From the NCBI GenBank assembly GCA_015143295.1, contig CM026567.1, positions 15,890,416-15,954,415 on the forward strand: DNA of 64,000 nucleotides, read 5' to 3'. The translations under genes and the position numbers were made by a program. Below, piece by piece: positions 20,706 to 33,142 of this stretch; position 1 is the stretch's first letter; each line of letters begins with the position of its first letter. The notes under the pieces are model-generated. The model searched no databases and had not been told where the DNA came from. It saw only the letters and a list, made by a program, of their open reading frames with translations. Source of the stretch: Tetracentron sinense. Its lineage: Eukaryota; Streptophyta; Magnoliopsida; Trochodendrales; Trochodendraceae.

Positions 20706-21320
20706 CTTTGTTTCATAAATCCAGTGGGAGAAATCGAAGAATGAGGGCTAACGAGCCATGATGATAGCTCTTCATCAGTGGGCAGTTCATATTCATCCCA
20801 TTCCAACAACAGGTTTGAAATTTCCAAGAGTTTCTTGTGAAAGCTTTTTGTAACTTCCCTATTTGTGTATTTTTCTTCAATTGATTCAAACTTAACCTTT
20901 AAAAAAAAATTACTGCGATGTATCAGTAAATCCAAACCTTCATAAATGGAATGGCAATAATCCAGAAATATTGAAAAAGTTGAGACTTTTTCTGTCCTTG
21001 GATGGATGAAATTACTCACATTTGGCCACACCAACATGACCTACCTAGTACCTCGTTCAAGGACTGCAACTTGTATCACATTCCCCCGACATTATTGCTT
21101 CAATTATCTAGAGATCTTGGATTCCTTTATCAATTTCTTTTTGTCATGCATGGAAGTTTCATTGGATACAAGTTCTCTTTTGTTGCTGAACATGCAAAAA
21201 GGTAAAGAGAGGAGAATTAGCGGCAGTCTTTAGTCAAAATAAACATGATTAGACTTAGATTTTCATCCAAAACAAAGAAGGAAACAAAGAGTGCACTGAA
21301 ACAGACAAAGAAAAAGATGA
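20706..21320. repeat. Segmental duplicate, copy 1
   Basis: Shares ~600 bp with 22577-23300, from CATAAATCCAGTGGGAGAAA through the block CATTTGGCCACACCA to the AATTAGCGGCAGTCTTTAGT end. No coding function is evident. The first ~120 bp also match 23345-23470 and 58095-58200. Confidence 0.85.
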
Positions 21321-22576
21321 AACCATAACCTCAACTTGCTGCAAATATCTTGTATTGTACAAATCCTAATGGAACCCACACAAGGCAACGTACCATATGA
21401 TCTCACTAGACTTAGGTGGAGCCATATCGATGTAAGACTGTTGGGCTTTATCTGCAAGGTTCATAGAATGTGTCTGTCTGCAACAATATTAGTATGTGGG
21501 TATCTTAGACTGGACAAGGAGATCATTTTTATATTTTGCAGCCACAAAAACCGTGCAAGCTATAGTACTAAAAGACCCAATCATAAAGAAAGCGTTGAGG
21601 AATTTTTAAGACGCATTGCAAATACCATTTCAAAAGTAAGGGAAAGCTGCATACCTGAAAACTGTAGAATGAGTGCTATGTGGTAGTTAAATGTGTCTAA
21701 GGGAATCAAAATTAACATGATTATATTTGTTGTCCACAGCAGTAAGTAAAAAAAAAAAAAAGGGTTATATTCTTGTTATGGTCACTTTTTGATAGCTTGG
21801 TAAGGATGTGGAAAGGCACAAAACTTGATTATTATTGATATACAAATCAAGAAACTTGAGTCTGCTTGATGTAAGATTGTGATTGAAGTCCCATTCTATA
21901 TTTTAATATTTACTTATTGACCAAGCTTCATGATTGCTGGCTTTATGGAGTTCCAAATTCTAAAGTCTTAAAAAACTTTTTTGTTACCATGTTTGAGTCA
22001 TATTTTGCATCAGATTATTTTATGATACAGATTACAGGGGATATTTGGGTCATGGGTTGACCTAATTATGGGCTAGTTTATATATTGGATTGTGGTGCTT
22101 TTGAACTCCAACCTTGATGAAAATTGTGCATTGTTATATGATTCAGTAGGCATATTCAGACGTACCTTAGGCATGAGTTATGAACTGTTATACAGTCCAG
22201 ATTTCAGCCCCTATTGAACCCTGCTTCTAAGTTCATTTCTGGAAAGTAAGCTAGGGTATTCTCATTTAGTAGAAAAGTGATCGAGACAATCCATTTAAAA
22301 CTTATTACTGATATTATTATTTTGAATTTTGTGGACCATCAACTGAAAAAATCCCATAAGTTGGTGTGAAGTTTTGATAATTCAGCAGAAATTTCGTATT
22401 TGCAAACTTGAATTTTAAATCCTTGCTTACTGCATAAAGCTTTTAGTTGTAGTAATCGCAGAAGATCACAAGAAGTAGATTATGAGATCAATTCAAGAAG
22501 GTTAAATTGCTGAAGTAAGGCACCATCTAGCCCTTCAAGGAAAAAGGAATAGACGAAAGCTCAGCATCTTCTTTTC
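21321..22576. other. No recognisable feature
   Basis: A/T-rich spacer between the two segmental duplicates. A 116-codon open frame (21336-21686, plus) has no recognisable domain. Confidence 0.4.
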
Positions 22577-23300
22577 ATAAATCCAGTGGGAGAAATGGTT
22601 GGAAGCTAAGGAATACCGTAGAGAGAAATCGAAGAATGAGGGCTAACGAAGTCGCCATGATAATAGCTCATGATCAGCGGGCAGTTCAGATTCATCCTAC
22701 TAAAAGAAAAGGTTTGAAATTTCCTAAAGGTTTTTTTAATTTTTTTTTTGCGTGAAATTTCTTGTGAATGTTTTTTGTAACTTCCCTGTTTGTGTATTTT
22801 TCTTCCACTGATTCAAACTTAATCTTAAATTAAAAAAACTACTGCAAAGTATCAGTAATTGCAAACCTTCATAAATCGAATGGAAATAATCCAGAAATAT
22901 TGAAGACAGTACTGAGACTTTTTCAGTCCTTGGATGGATTAAATTACTCACATTTGGCCACACCACCATGCACAACCTAGTACCTCTTTCAAGGACTGTA
23001 ACTCGTATCACATTCCCCCGACATTATTGCTTCAATTATCTAGTGATCTTGGATTCCTTTATCAATTTCTTTTTGTCATGTATGGAAGTTTCGTTGGATT
23101 CAAGTTCTGTTTTGTTGCTAAATATGAAAAAAAAGAAAAGATGAGAGGAGAATTAGCGGCAGTCTTTAGTGAAAATAAACATAATTCGGCTTAGTTTTTC
23201 ATCTAAAATGAAGGGCGCACTGAAACAGAGAAAGAAAAGAAGAAACCATAACCGTTTTTTGGAAGGTAGAAACCATAACCTTAACATGCTGCAAATATCT
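22577..23300. repeat. Segmental duplicate, copy 2
   Basis: Second copy of 20706-21320 in direct orientation about 1.87 kb away, with scattered substitutions and small indels. It is slightly more complete at the left end (TTGGAAGCTAAGGAA), which links it to the copies at 23345 and 58095. Confidence 0.85.
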
Positions 23301-23344
23301 TGCATTGTTCAAATCCTAATCAAAAATTTGCCATGATAAATAGC

Positions 23345-23525
23345 TAGGGCATCTTCATTTCATAAATCCAGTGGGAGAAAGGGTTGGAAGCTAAGGAACA
23401 GTAGGGAGAAATTGAAGTTGCCATGATAATAGCTCATCAGCGGGCAGTTCGTTGTGACTACCCAGGCCAACCAGACTCTGTTAACTGTTAACACCTCAGT
23501 TGCACCACTGGTCTCCTCCCAGAAA
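23345..23525. repeat. Partial third copy, joined to TCCTCCCAGAAATAC block
   Basis: Matches the first ~120 bp of the duplicates and then continues into CACCTCAGTTG...GGTCTCCTCCCAGAAATACTA, the same continuation seen at 58095-58345. It is thus an intermediate linking the two distant families of copies. Confidence 0.8.
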
Positions 23526-24240
23526 TACTAGTCTGACTGGTGCATTTTCATTTAATTCCTTTAGTTTTTTCACTCATTCTGATGATCAAGTGGTTGTGGT
23601 CGCGGTCCCCCCCCTTCAAACACCCCACACTCACCATGAAAATACTCCATTTGAATTGTCTGATCCTATGGAATGACCAAATTCAGATTCATCCTATTAA
23701 AAGAAAGGTTCCAAATTCCTAGAGTTTTTCTTTGCCTATAATTTCTTGTGAATGAGTTTTGTAGCCTTTCAACTCGTGTTTGTAAATATGTTTCTGGGAC
23801 AAGTGTTTCAGCTCCTTTCAATTTTTTTGCTGGCAGACATCGTGAGGACCATATGCATCTGGGCCATAATGCATCTTCTGATCTTGTTTTATGCAGTCTC
23901 TCTATATTATCAGGTTAGTACAGTTTCCTATTAATTGTTTATTTATTTTCTTGAACACTTTATATCATTTTCACTTCAATTTCTTGTTCCTGATTTTGAA
24001 AAATTATAACGGGTCAACGTTACGTATGCATTAGCCTTATTTTGAATGTCACGTCAATCTTAGGGTGACCTATGTGACTGGCTAATCAACCCATTTTTGC
24101 ACCCCTGTAGAGTCTACATGATCTCATTTGACTACTAGAGAATTATTCAAGAATTCCCAAAACATGACTAAAACACTCCTAACCTTTTGGCAAAATGACC
24201 AAATTGCCTTTGAGTTGGAATTTTACCAAAAAAAAACCTG
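23526..24240. other. No recognisable feature
   Basis: No gene or repeat structure seen. It ends where the copia RNase H remnant begins. Confidence 0.4.
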
Positions 24241-24434
24241 TTCATTTCAATAGGGAACTTTTATCTTTTCTTTTTGAATAAAATACTGCAGCTGAATATT
24301 GCCAAAAATGCTAAGTGGTTTAGAAATGGAGACTACCACCTCAAGGCCTGAAAATTTCTTGTGTAGTAGCCATAAAATGTTATAAACTCTGCTTGCTTGG
24401 TAGCTGAGGCAATGATAGACTGCTTCACACTCTT
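24241..24434 (-). pseudogene. Old copia RNase H, C-terminal part
   Basis: The minus strand encodes a decayed copia RNase H stretch (EAVYHCLSYQASRV, then a shifted frame with YSAAVFYSK). This joins in order with the RT/RNase H remnant at 40998 onward across the chromovirus insertion. It is truncated before any 3' LTR at about 24241. Confidence 0.75.
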
Positions 24435-27224
24435 TGTGACGCCCCGAACCCACGCCTAGGGAATCAAGTTCCGAGACGCGTGTCCGTTCGTCAAATCATG
24501 CAAGCGGAAGACTTTACCCGCAAAAATGCGGAAAATTTAAACATTTATCAGATGCTCCCAAAAAGCAAATAATACCTGTCATCACAATAGCCATCATACA
24601 AACCATATACCTGTATTATTTACATCAAGTTTGTTTTACAAAAGTAGGCGTCTCTATCACGCCAGGTACAAACTTGTACAAGCTTCCAAAATATCCAGAT
24701 AGATTTTTCACTTACGGATCAGCAGCTCCAAGATCTGCTGACACAAAAAGTCAGTGAGCTATGAAGCCCAATAAAACCACAATCCTTCTAAACTATTTTC
24801 CACATAATAACACGCATCAATAATGATATAATAAGCAGTTCAATTTGCATGTTACAGTAAAATAGAACAGTATATAATAAATTGTGACCCAAGGTCACTT
24901 AGGGTTACGTCACCCTAACAGAGGTTCCCGACCTCACATTACTTTCTAATTATGAGGTTCAGTTATGAATGTATTATATTACCAAATTATCGTTTCGATC
25001 ATCAATCATGTTTCATTTCGAGTCCTAAGACTCTATTAATTGGCCACAGCCCACAAATGTTTAGCTTAAAGTCTCTAAATCATAACCATAATACATTGAG
25101 TCATTTAGACCCACACACGCTGTTCCGGCTTTCACCCGAACATGACCAAACCTTGGGTATACCAACCCAACTCACTTGGAATCCGATGATTCTATACCGA
25201 ACTATGAGTCCACCAACTCAAACAAATACACCAACTCTAAGTATACCAACTCAGACCACTTCGTATCCGAAGCTTACACACACAACATGGGCATTCACCC
25301 AATAAGAACATTTTTCCATTCAATTGACTGGCCACATCTACCGTGTATTCGCCGCCGTCGCCCTGGGTATCAGTTATGAAGGAACCCCGACCAACCTGCC
25401 TACCGTCATCTTCTGGCTAGTCTACAGAGGAACCCCGACATCTATACCAATGCCGACATCTCCTGACGTTCCACCAAGAAGAGACCACGATAGACACGGT
25501 GCCGACATCTTCTAACCCACCCAGAGAGGAACCCCGGACTATACACTATCTGATGTTTAGCCACTTTAAACTCCCTAGGACTCCGACATCTCCTGACTAC
25601 CAGTCACAAAGGAACCACGGGCCATGCAGGACACCGCCACTCCTGACCTAGTCCAAGAGGCACCACGGACGACCTAGACAAACAGACCGACATCTCCCGA
25701 CTATCAGTCACGGAGGAACCCCGGGCCTTACTGGGCACCGTCTCTCCTGACCTAGTCAAAGAGGAACCACGGACTACACTGAACCCTGGTTAGATTTTCT
25801 AACCACAGGTTAACCTCAGTTAACCCAAGCCTCGCTTGATTAACTGAAATACTTGGGCCTCGCGCCCGTAAACCAACTCCGGTAACACACCGTCCCGTTA
25901 AGGAACGTTTCCAGACTAATGGATGTCTCCATAGCCTTACAAGACATGCAAAACAACTTTTCGTCACCCTAAGGTGGCGATACATTTTACCCGGGACCCG
26001 ATCTGGGCTCCCTGAGGGACCACATAAAATCACAACATCATATAGGGGTCTCCGCCCCTTTTTCATTCACGTCAAAAGACATGCATATACATCACATGAA
26101 ATAATATAACAAAATAAGTGGAAAATGAGAAGAAAAGAGAGGGGTTTTACCTGCTTCACGTGTTTCGAGGCCTCGTAGGCAAAAACGGATGTCACCAACG
26201 CGTTCTCAACGACGATCAACCCCGGGGTAGAGCGCATGCAACTTTCTCTCTCCACTTTCTCTCTCTACCTTTTTCTCTCTCTCTCTCTACACGCAAAACG
26301 AGACGCCGGAGAGAAAATCGGACGCCGCCAACGCGTCGGGGACGCCGAAAAACCTCAAGGACCCACTTCTCTTCTTTCTCTCTCTTCTTTCTCTCTCCTC
26401 TTTCTCTCTCTTCCTTTCTCTCTCCTCACTTTCTCTCTCTAAAATCTGTTGTGGCAGATTTTTTTCTTTTCTTTTCTACTGTTGCAAAACGTGAGATTGA
26501 AAGGGGCTGTCCCCTATTTATAATACAAGGGTCATGTGCCATGCACATGACCTCCATTAATGGTCCCCGTTGACCAAGTCAACGGGTTGACCATTTGACT
26601 ATTATTTCGTATTTTCTCGCATATACGGCCTCCGTAATCCTACTTAATGACATCCGATTTTGACGAAACTTTAGGTGACCGAACTTGGGGCAGTCCGACA
26701 CCTACTGTAAAAATTTCGGGGAAAAATACTGAGTTTTGACAGCTGCACTTTAGTCCGGAAGAAAATTGCAAAACCCACTAATTTTCTGATTTCGGACACA
26801 AAACACGCTGTCGCTTTTTCGTTTGAGATAACTAACTGCCGAGACGACAGACATTAGTCCTCACAGCCGACTGACACACATTAGTGCCAACCGCACGGAT
26901 TTCTATTAGGATCTCTAACAAATATTGGGTCCCACTTAATTTCTGGAAGTATGAAAAATTCCCGTTTTTCTCAATTTTATCACATAATGGCCCCGCGGTC
27001 CCGTGAAATGGTACATGACGGAACCGATACGGTAGGGGTGTGTCCCAGCAGTCGACCGGCACACTGTGTGCGAATTTCGCTAAACGATACTGAGATTTCC
27101 TCGGTGCACTTCAACCCTGAGCAAAATCCCCTTCTTATTAATTTAACAAATAATTAACTAATTAATCTTCATTAAGGACCCATAAACACATAATTTTATT
27201 ATATTAAAATTCCGGGTCGTTACA
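24435..27224 (-). repeat. 3' LTR of chromovirus
   Basis: 2790 bp, TGTGACGCCCC...GTCGTTACA. It carries an internal degenerate minisatellite (25370-25790), a minus-strand TATA box near 26514-26525, a CT-rich tract (26230-26450; GA-rich in the transcript) and TTGAC-core W-boxes (26570-26600). Confidence 0.96.
25370..25790. repeat. Degenerate minisatellite within chromovirus LTR
   Basis: Irregular recurrence of GAGGAACCCCGG-like and CCGACATCTCCTGAC-like words, about seven times, mirrored in the other LTR at 39140-39560. Confidence 0.75.
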
Positions 27225-27235
27225 ATCTCCCCTCC
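27225..27235 (-). other. Polypurine tract of chromovirus
   Basis: On the minus strand GGAGGGGAGAT immediately precedes the 3' LTR. Confidence 0.88.
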
Positions 27236-27270
27236 TTACAAAAATTTCGTCATCGAAATTTATATATACA

Positions 27271-30200
27271 CTAGTCATCAAATAACTGGGGATAATTGCT
27301 TCTAATGACATCTTCAAGTTCCCATGTGGCTTCCTCTATGCTATGGTGTTCCCATAAAACTTTAACTAGCTTAATCGTTTTGTTTCGTAACACCTGTTCC
27401 TTGCGGAACAAAATTATCACTGGCTTTTCTTCAAAAGTTAAGTCCTCTCTGACTGGAATTGGTTCATATCGTATCACGTGCGAGGGATCATGTACATATT
27501 TTCTCAACATGGATATGTGGAATACATTGTGAACCCTTGCCAGCTCTGGTGGTAACGCCAAACGGTAGGCTACACCTCCTATTTTAGCCAAAATCTCAAA
27601 AGGTCCAATGAATCGCGGACTTAACTTTCCCCGCTTTCCAAATCGTACGATACCTTTTGATGGAGAGATTTTCAAGAAGACATGGTCACCGACTTGAAAC
27701 TCTAAGTCCCGGCGCTTTCCATCTGCATAGCTTTTCTGTCGACTTTGTGCAGATAATAACCTCGATCGAATCAACTCGATCTTCTTTGTTGTTTCTTGCA
27801 CCAACTCAGGTCCCAATAGTTTACGTTCCCCTACTTCAGTCCAACATACTGGTGACCGACAACTCCTGCCATACAAGGCCTCGTAAGGAGCCATTTGAAT
27901 ACTTGCCTGATAACTGTTATTATATGCAAACTCGATCAATGGCAAGTGATCATCCCAGTTTCCTTGAAAGTCTAGACTGCAAGTGCGCATCATATCTTCT
28001 AGAGTTTGTATTGTGCGCTCAGACTGTCCATCGGTTTGCGGATGATAAGCTGTACTCATGTTTAGCTGCGTACCTAAAGCTTCTTGCAAGCTCCTCCAGA
28101 ATCGGGAAGTAAATCGCGGATCGCGATCTGACACAATAGATACCGGCACACCATGCAGCTTCACAATCTCCTTGATGTACAACTTTGATAAATTTTCCAG
28201 GGTTATGGTATCCTTTATAGCAAGAAAGTGAGCCGACTTCATCAATCGATCAACTATCACCCAAACGGCATCATGTCCACTCCTTGTTTTTGGTAACCCC
28301 ACCACAAAATCCATCGTAATGTGCTCCCATTTCCACTCGGGAATAGGCAATGAATTTAACAATCCAGGTGGTTTCTGATGTTCTGCCTTGACTTGCTGAC
28401 AAACAAGGCATCGAGATACATACTCTGCAATTTCTCTCTTCATGCCGTTCCACCAGTAGTTATTCTTCATATCCTGATACATCTTTGTACTTCCGGGGTG
28501 CACCGCAAAACGAGATCGATGTGCCTCATTGAGCAGTTCATTCTTCAACTCAGGATTTCTAGGCACACAGATTCGACCTTTGAATCGAAGTATTCCATCT
28601 TCAGATTCTTCAAAATCACCCATTTTTCCTTGAAGAATCTTATCTCTGATAACTTTGATCTCCTGATCTTCCAACTGTGCTTCTTGAATCTTTTGTAATA
28701 ACACTGGCTTGGCCTGAATACTAGCCAACTTGGCACTATTACCCTGGACTCTTAGACTCAAATTCCAACTCTTGAATTCTTTGATCATCTTCCATCGCTC
28801 GGCCCTCATATATGCTACAGATCGAACTGTCTTTCTACTCAGGGCATCAGCAACCACGTTACCCTTACCAGGATGATACTGGATTACATAATCATAATCC
28901 TTCAAGAATTCCATCCATCTACGCTGTCGCATATTGAGTTCCTTTTGGGAGAATAGATACTTTAAACTCTTGTGATCACTATAGATCACCAACTTCTCTC
29001 CATAAAGATAATGTCTCCAAATTTTTAGTGCGAATACTACCGCAGCTAACTCCAGGTCATGCGTGGGATAATTCCGTTCGTGAATCTTGAGTTGTCTCGA
29101 ACCATAAGCAATGACCTTTTTGTTTTGCATTAAGACACAACCGAGTCCCTTACTGGAAGCATCGCAATACACCTCAAATCCTCCAGATCCCGAGGGAGTT
29201 GTCAATACTGGAGCGGTTGTTAATCTCTTCTTTAATTCTTGAAAGCTTCGCTCCCGAGATGCCGTCCATTCAAACTTCACATCTTTCTTAGTCAATTCCG
29301 TTAATGGAGCTGCTATCTTCGAGAAACCTTCTACAAATCTGCGGTAGTACCCAGCCAATCCCAGAAAACTTCGAACTTCAGTAACAGTGGATGGCCTTGC
29401 CCAATCGGTTACTGCCTGAATCTTGGAAGGATCAACAGATATTCCATTTCTTGACACAATATGTCCAAGAAAGGCTACTTTTTCCATCCAAAACTCGCAC
29501 TTGGAGAACTTAGCATACAGCTGATTATCTCTTAATGTCTGTAGCGTAATCCTCAAGTGCTCAGCGTGCTTCTCATGACTAGGTGAGTACACCAAGATAT
29601 CATCAATAAATACCACAAGAAACTGATCCAAGTACAGCCTGAAAAGACGATTCATCAACTCCATAAAGGCCGCAGGTGCATTTGTCAGTCCAAAAGGCAT
29701 CACCAAGAACTCGTAGTGACCATACCGAGTTCGGAATGCTGTCTTTTGAATATCTTCTTCTTTGACCCTCAATTGGTGATAGCCGGACCGTAAATCAATC
29801 TTAGAAAACACTTGGGCGCCTTGCAACTGATCAAATAGATCATCGATCCTGGGGAGAGGATACTTATTTTTGATCGTCGCTTGATTCAGCAGACGATAAT
29901 CTATACACAGACGCAGACTCCCGTCTTTCTTTCGGACAAATAACACCGGTGCTCCCCATGGTGAAACACTAGGACGGATCAAGCCCTTATCTAATAGGTC
30001 TTGCAATTGAATCTTCAGTTCTTGCAACTCAGCCGGAGCCATCCGATACGGTGTTTTAGATATCGAGTCTACACCCGGAGTAACATCGATTGTAAAATCG
30101 ATTTCTCTAGTAGGAGGGAGTCCTGGTAATTCATCAGGAAACACATCTCGAAACTCTCTGACCACCGGGGTATTCCCTAAAGTGTCATCTTCATCTTTAT

Positions 30201-31659
30201 CGACCACCACTGCAGCTAAATACCCAGTACACCCCTTGTCTAGAAGGTGACATGCTTTAATTGCGGATATTAGCTTAGGTGCTTGACCTCGGATAATCCC
30301 CTGCATTTCGAACTCTAGGATGTCCGGAATTCGAAATATCACTTTCTTGGCATTACAATCTACCACTGCATGGTAATTAGCCAACCAATCCATCCCTAGG
30401 ATAACATCATAATCCTTCATGTCTAACACGATCAGATCTACTAACATCCGTACACTATTGACAAGTATGGGACACCTATCATAGACTGTTTTTGTGCACA
30501 GAACTTTCCCTGATAGTGTAGATACAGACATCATGCTTTTGAGTGTATCAGGCTTGTAACTTATGTGTTTAGCAAAACGAGTAGAGACAAACGAATGTGT
30601 AGCACCAGTGTCAATCAAAGCATAAGCAGGTACTTGAAATACTAAAAGTTTACCTTCGATGACACCTTCGGTCTGCTGTGCCTCTTCCTGGGTAATTGCA
30701 AACACTCTTCCTTTTCCGCCTTCCAACGCTAGTGGTTGAGCCTTAGGGCAATCCTTCTTGAAGTGTCCAGGCTTTCCGCACTGGAAGCAAACCTTCACTC
30801 TACAGTCCTTGGTCAAATGACCCTGACCACATTTCTCGCACTTAAGCCCCAATCTTCCCGTAGACCCTTGGTTTTTCATGTCCTCGAACTTTCTTTTCCC
30901 AGTAAACTGCCGGTTATTCTCCTTTATCCAGGGCTTCCCAACTGTCCCTTTGCCTTTGCCAGCACTAGACTGTGCCAGTTCTTCATGCACTCGCTCTACT
31001 CTGAGTGCTCTATCTAATATCTCTGAGAAGGAGGTAAATCGTTGAGCTGCCAATTTCCCTCTGATAGCCGGCTTCAATCCTTCTTCAAATTTCTCAACCC
31101 TCCACTGCTCATCTTCGACAAATCTTGCAGCGAACCTCGAGAGTTGATTAAACTTTTGTTCATACTCGCTAACCGACATGTTTCCTTGGGTCAGCTGAAG
31201 AAACTCCATCTCTTTCCTCTTTTTCATCGACGCTGAAAAATAGCGCTCATAAAACAATTCAGTAAATCTTGCCCAAGTAACAGGCCTCTGATGCGGTGGA
31301 ACTGTCCTTTCCACTGTGGTCCACCAATGTTCCGCTTCTCCTTCAAGTAGAAAGATAGCGAACTCGGGCTTGTCATTTTCTGGCAAGGACATAGCCCTAA
31401 AAACTTTCTCCAGACTTCTAATCCAGTTCTCCGCCTTTAGTGGATCAGTCGTGCCCGAAAAGGCTGACGGCCCAAGCCTTTTAAACTTTTCCAATCGGGT
31501 CACATTCCCATGCTCTGGCATGGTAGCGATGGGGATACGACTACTATTCCCATTTCCATTCATATTCTGGGCCTGTTGTTGCTGAATTAGGTTGGCTAGG
31601 GCTGTAATAGCCTCGAATGCCCCAGCCAAGGTATTTTCGGGTGCTCTTCGAGGTGGCAT
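27271..31659 (-). CDS. Chromovirus Gag-Pol polyprotein with chromodomain
   Basis: Single uninterrupted frame of 1462 codons. It has Gag (roughly residues 60-220), two CCHC knuckles near 275-305 ([13 protein letters not shown] and [14 protein letters not shown]), aspartic protease near 350 ([10 protein letters not shown]), and reverse transcriptase near 560-720 with catalytic FIDDILVY at about 686. RNase H follows near 820-940 ([10 protein letters not shown]). Integrase has an HHCC zinc region near 1060-1090 and catalytic Asp, Asp and Glu at about 1115, 1178 and 1215 ([22 protein letters not shown]). A GPF/Y-like region and a chromodomain end the protein ([16 protein letters not shown]). All key residues appear intact, so it may be active. 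The C-terminal chromodomain places it with plant chromoviruses, in which it guides integration to marked chromatin. Confidence 0.97.
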   Translation of the reverse strand: MPPRRAPENTLAGAFEAITALANLIQQQQAQNMNGNGNSSRIPIATMPEHGNVTRLEKFKRLGPSAFSGTTDPLKAENWIRSLEKVFRAMSLPENDKPEFAIFLLEGEAEHWWTTVERTVPPHQRPVTWARFTELFYERYFSASMKKRKEMEFLQLTQGNMSVSEYEQKFNQLSRFAARFVEDEQWRVEKFEEGLKPAIRGKLAAQRFTSFSEILDRALRVERVHEELAQSSAGKGKGTVGKPWIKENNRQFTGKRKFEDMKNQGSTGRLGLKCEKCGQGHLTKDCRVKVCFQCGKPGHFKKDCPKAQPLALEGGKGRVFAITQEEAQQTEGVIEGKLLVFQVPAYALIDTGATHSFVSTRFAKHISYKPDTLKSMMSVSTLSGKVLCTKTVYDRCPILVNSVRMLVDLIVLDMKDYDVILGMDWLANYHAVVDCNAKKVIFRIPDILEFEMQGIIRGQAPKLISAIKACHLLDKGCTGYLAAVVVDKDEDDTLGNTPVVREFRDVFPDELPGLPPTREIDFTIDVTPGVDSISKTPYRMAPAELQELKIQLQDLLDKGLIRPSVSPWGAPVLFVRKKDGSLRLCIDYRLLNQATIKNKYPLPRIDDLFDQLQGAQVFSKIDLRSGYHQLRVKEEDIQKTAFRTRYGHYEFLVMPFGLTNAPAAFMELMNRLFRLYLDQFLVVFIDDILVYSPSHEKHAEHLRITLQTLRDNQLYAKFSKCEFWMEKVAFLGHIVSRNGISVDPSKIQAVTDWARPSTVTEVRSFLGLAGYYRRFVEGFSKIAAPLTELTKKDVKFEWTASRERSFQELKKRLTTAPVLTTPSGSGGFEVYCDASSKGLGCVLMQNKKVIAYGSRQLKIHERNYPTHDLELAAVVFALKIWRHYLYGEKLVIYSDHKSLKYLFSQKELNMRQRRWMEFLKDYDYVIQYHPGKGNVVADALSRKTVRSVAYMRAERWKMIKEFKSWNLSLRVQGNSAKLASIQAKPVLLQKIQEAQLEDQEIKVIRDKILQGKMGDFEESEDGILRFKGRICVPRNPELKNELLNEAHRSRFAVHPGSTKMYQDMKNNYWWNGMKREIAEYVSRCLVCQQVKAEHQKPPGLLNSLPIPEWKWEHITMDFVVGLPKTRSGHDAVWVIVDRLMKSAHFLAIKDTITLENLSKLYIKEIVKLHGVPVSIVSDRDPRFTSRFWRSLQEALGTQLNMSTAYHPQTDGQSERTIQTLEDMMRTCSLDFQGNWDDHLPLIEFAYNNSYQASIQMAPYEALYGRSCRSPVCWTEVGERKLLGPELVQETTKKIELIRSRLLSAQSRQKSYADGKRRDLEFQVGDHVFLKISPSKGIVRFGKRGKLSPRFIGPFEILAKIGGVAYRLALPPELARVHNVFHISMLRKYVHDPSHVIRYEPIPVREDLTFEEKPVIILFRKEQVLRNKTIKLVKVLWEHHSIEEATWELEDVIRSNYPQLFDD

Positions 31660-31933
31660 GATTCACCTATAATTATAAAGTAACGAACTTTTAATAATAA
31701 AATAAAACTAAAATGCACTGAGAATTCGATATCCAAAAAGAGACATTTCATTTACTTCATCTTTAATATATACAAAGCAACAATGTACAGTATATAGTAC
31801 ACCAACGTATACAAAACATCATGTAGCTGTACACATACAAAAAGTGATCTAATGATGGAAAGATCGAATGGGCATCTATTATATTCCAAAACGCCAAAAC
31901 GATATAGATGCACCACGCTCTTCCGCCATGATC

Positions 31934-32221
31934 CTATACTTCGTACGTCTCAACCTCTATCGGTGAGACTGCTACACTACCCTCCTGCGGTGCCTGATCC
32001 TCTGTCTCAGGTCTAGCCTCTCTCAAAATCCAATCAATCTCGCTCTTTCTTAAGGATTCGCGCATTGCTTGTGCGGTCAATCCCTTACGGAGTGGTTTTA
32101 CCGCCTTTAGGTGTATAGTGCGGTAACACGACCATCCGGCGTGACGTCTTCTCTGCATAGTCACCGCCCATTCAAACAGAGCTATCTCCCTCTTTGTGGG
32201 AATTCGGTGCGTCCTTGCCAT
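31934..32221 (-). CDS. Small ORF in chromovirus leader, unknown
   Basis: A 95-codon frame between the primer site and gag, on the same strand as the polyprotein and 275 bp upstream of it. The product is Arg/Lys-rich in its first two thirds and acidic at the end (EGSVAVSPIEVE). No known domain is recognised. The Harbinger transposon inserted 94 bp upstream of its start. It could be chance; coding conservation across related elements would decide. Confidence 0.4.
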   Translation of the reverse strand: MARTHRIPTKREIALFEWAVTMQRRRHAGWSCYRTIHLKAVKPLRKGLTAQAMRESLRKSEIDWILREARPETEDQAPQEGSVAVSPIEVETYEV

Positions 32222-32569
32222 TCCTGCACATGTACATATTCCAAATCAATGTCTGATTTCGAAACATGACATGTACAACAATCACTCAACTAGGAATATC
32301 AAATAAATCTCTAAGGGTGTGTTCTTTTCGCGGAACTGTAGACAACCAGGAAGTTCAAAGTTCCTGGAACATTTGAGATCTGGATTTTGACATTTTTGAA
32401 ATATTTGCAGTTGTGTTCTTTTCGACGTGGATTTTTATGATCAAATTCCTAGGAGATTGTAAGTTCACTGTTCTTTTGACATGGAACTTTGGGGTTAGAA
32501 ATTAGAAATTGGAAATTTAACTTTAAAATCTCATTTCTGTTTAACTTCTTAACTGTACTTTTAATACAA

Positions 32570-32786
32570 GAGTCAGTCTATGGGTACTCCCATTTATACT
32601 CCCAAATATACTCCCTAATCTTAACCGTTTATAACCAACCACTAAGGGTCAGGATTTCAGTTGGCTTATTTTGTCTTTTCTATTGCCACATCACCAGGAA
32701 TCCTAACCGTTTAATAATTGAGATAAACGGTTAAGATTTGGGAGTATATATGGGAGTACACTTTGGGAGTATCCCTAGACTAATTC
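32570..32786. mobile_element. Mutator-like MITE, 217 bp
   Basis: Inverted ends GAGTCAGTCTATGGGTACTC and GAATTAGTCTAGGGATACTC are followed by a further ~35 bp of imperfect inverted match (ATCTTAACCGTTTAT). It is flanked by the perfect 9-bp duplication TTAATACAA (32561-32569 and 32787-32795). It is non-coding and nested in the Harbinger element. Confidence 0.9.
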
Positions 32787-33142
32787 TTAATACAATATAA
32801 TTCAAGTTAATTTTTTTTTTTAAATACAATGTGAATATAATTGGTTTACCTTTTTTTATGACTCGGTGTATCCATATCATCATTCCACAATATTCTATGA
32901 GTCATTTGAAATTATGATAAATTTGAATAAAAGCAAATAATCATCTTAATATCATCAATACCTTTGTGATCTCATATCATAAACAAAACAAGCATAATAA
33001 AAAGGATCTAAAACACTATAAAAGCATCTTATAAAACTTTTTAATCAATCTCTAACCACCACCTAACAAGTGCGAATAACATATTCCATTCCAAAAAAAA
33101 ATAATCTATGTCTAAAATAACAAGTCTAGACAAATAGGTCAA

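Noticed and set aside
25752..26573. Open frames in both strands of the chromovirus LTRs, repeated at 39522-40341
   Set aside because: Composition-driven frames in LTR and CT-rich DNA, without domains; identical in both LTRs only because the LTRs are copies.
27296..28736. Plus-strand open frames opposite the chromovirus polyprotein
   Set aside because: Shadows of the 1462-codon minus-strand frame.
31934..32221. Small leader ORF as an envelope or silencing-suppressor protein
   Set aside because: No signal peptide, membrane segment or recognised motif; no basis for a function.
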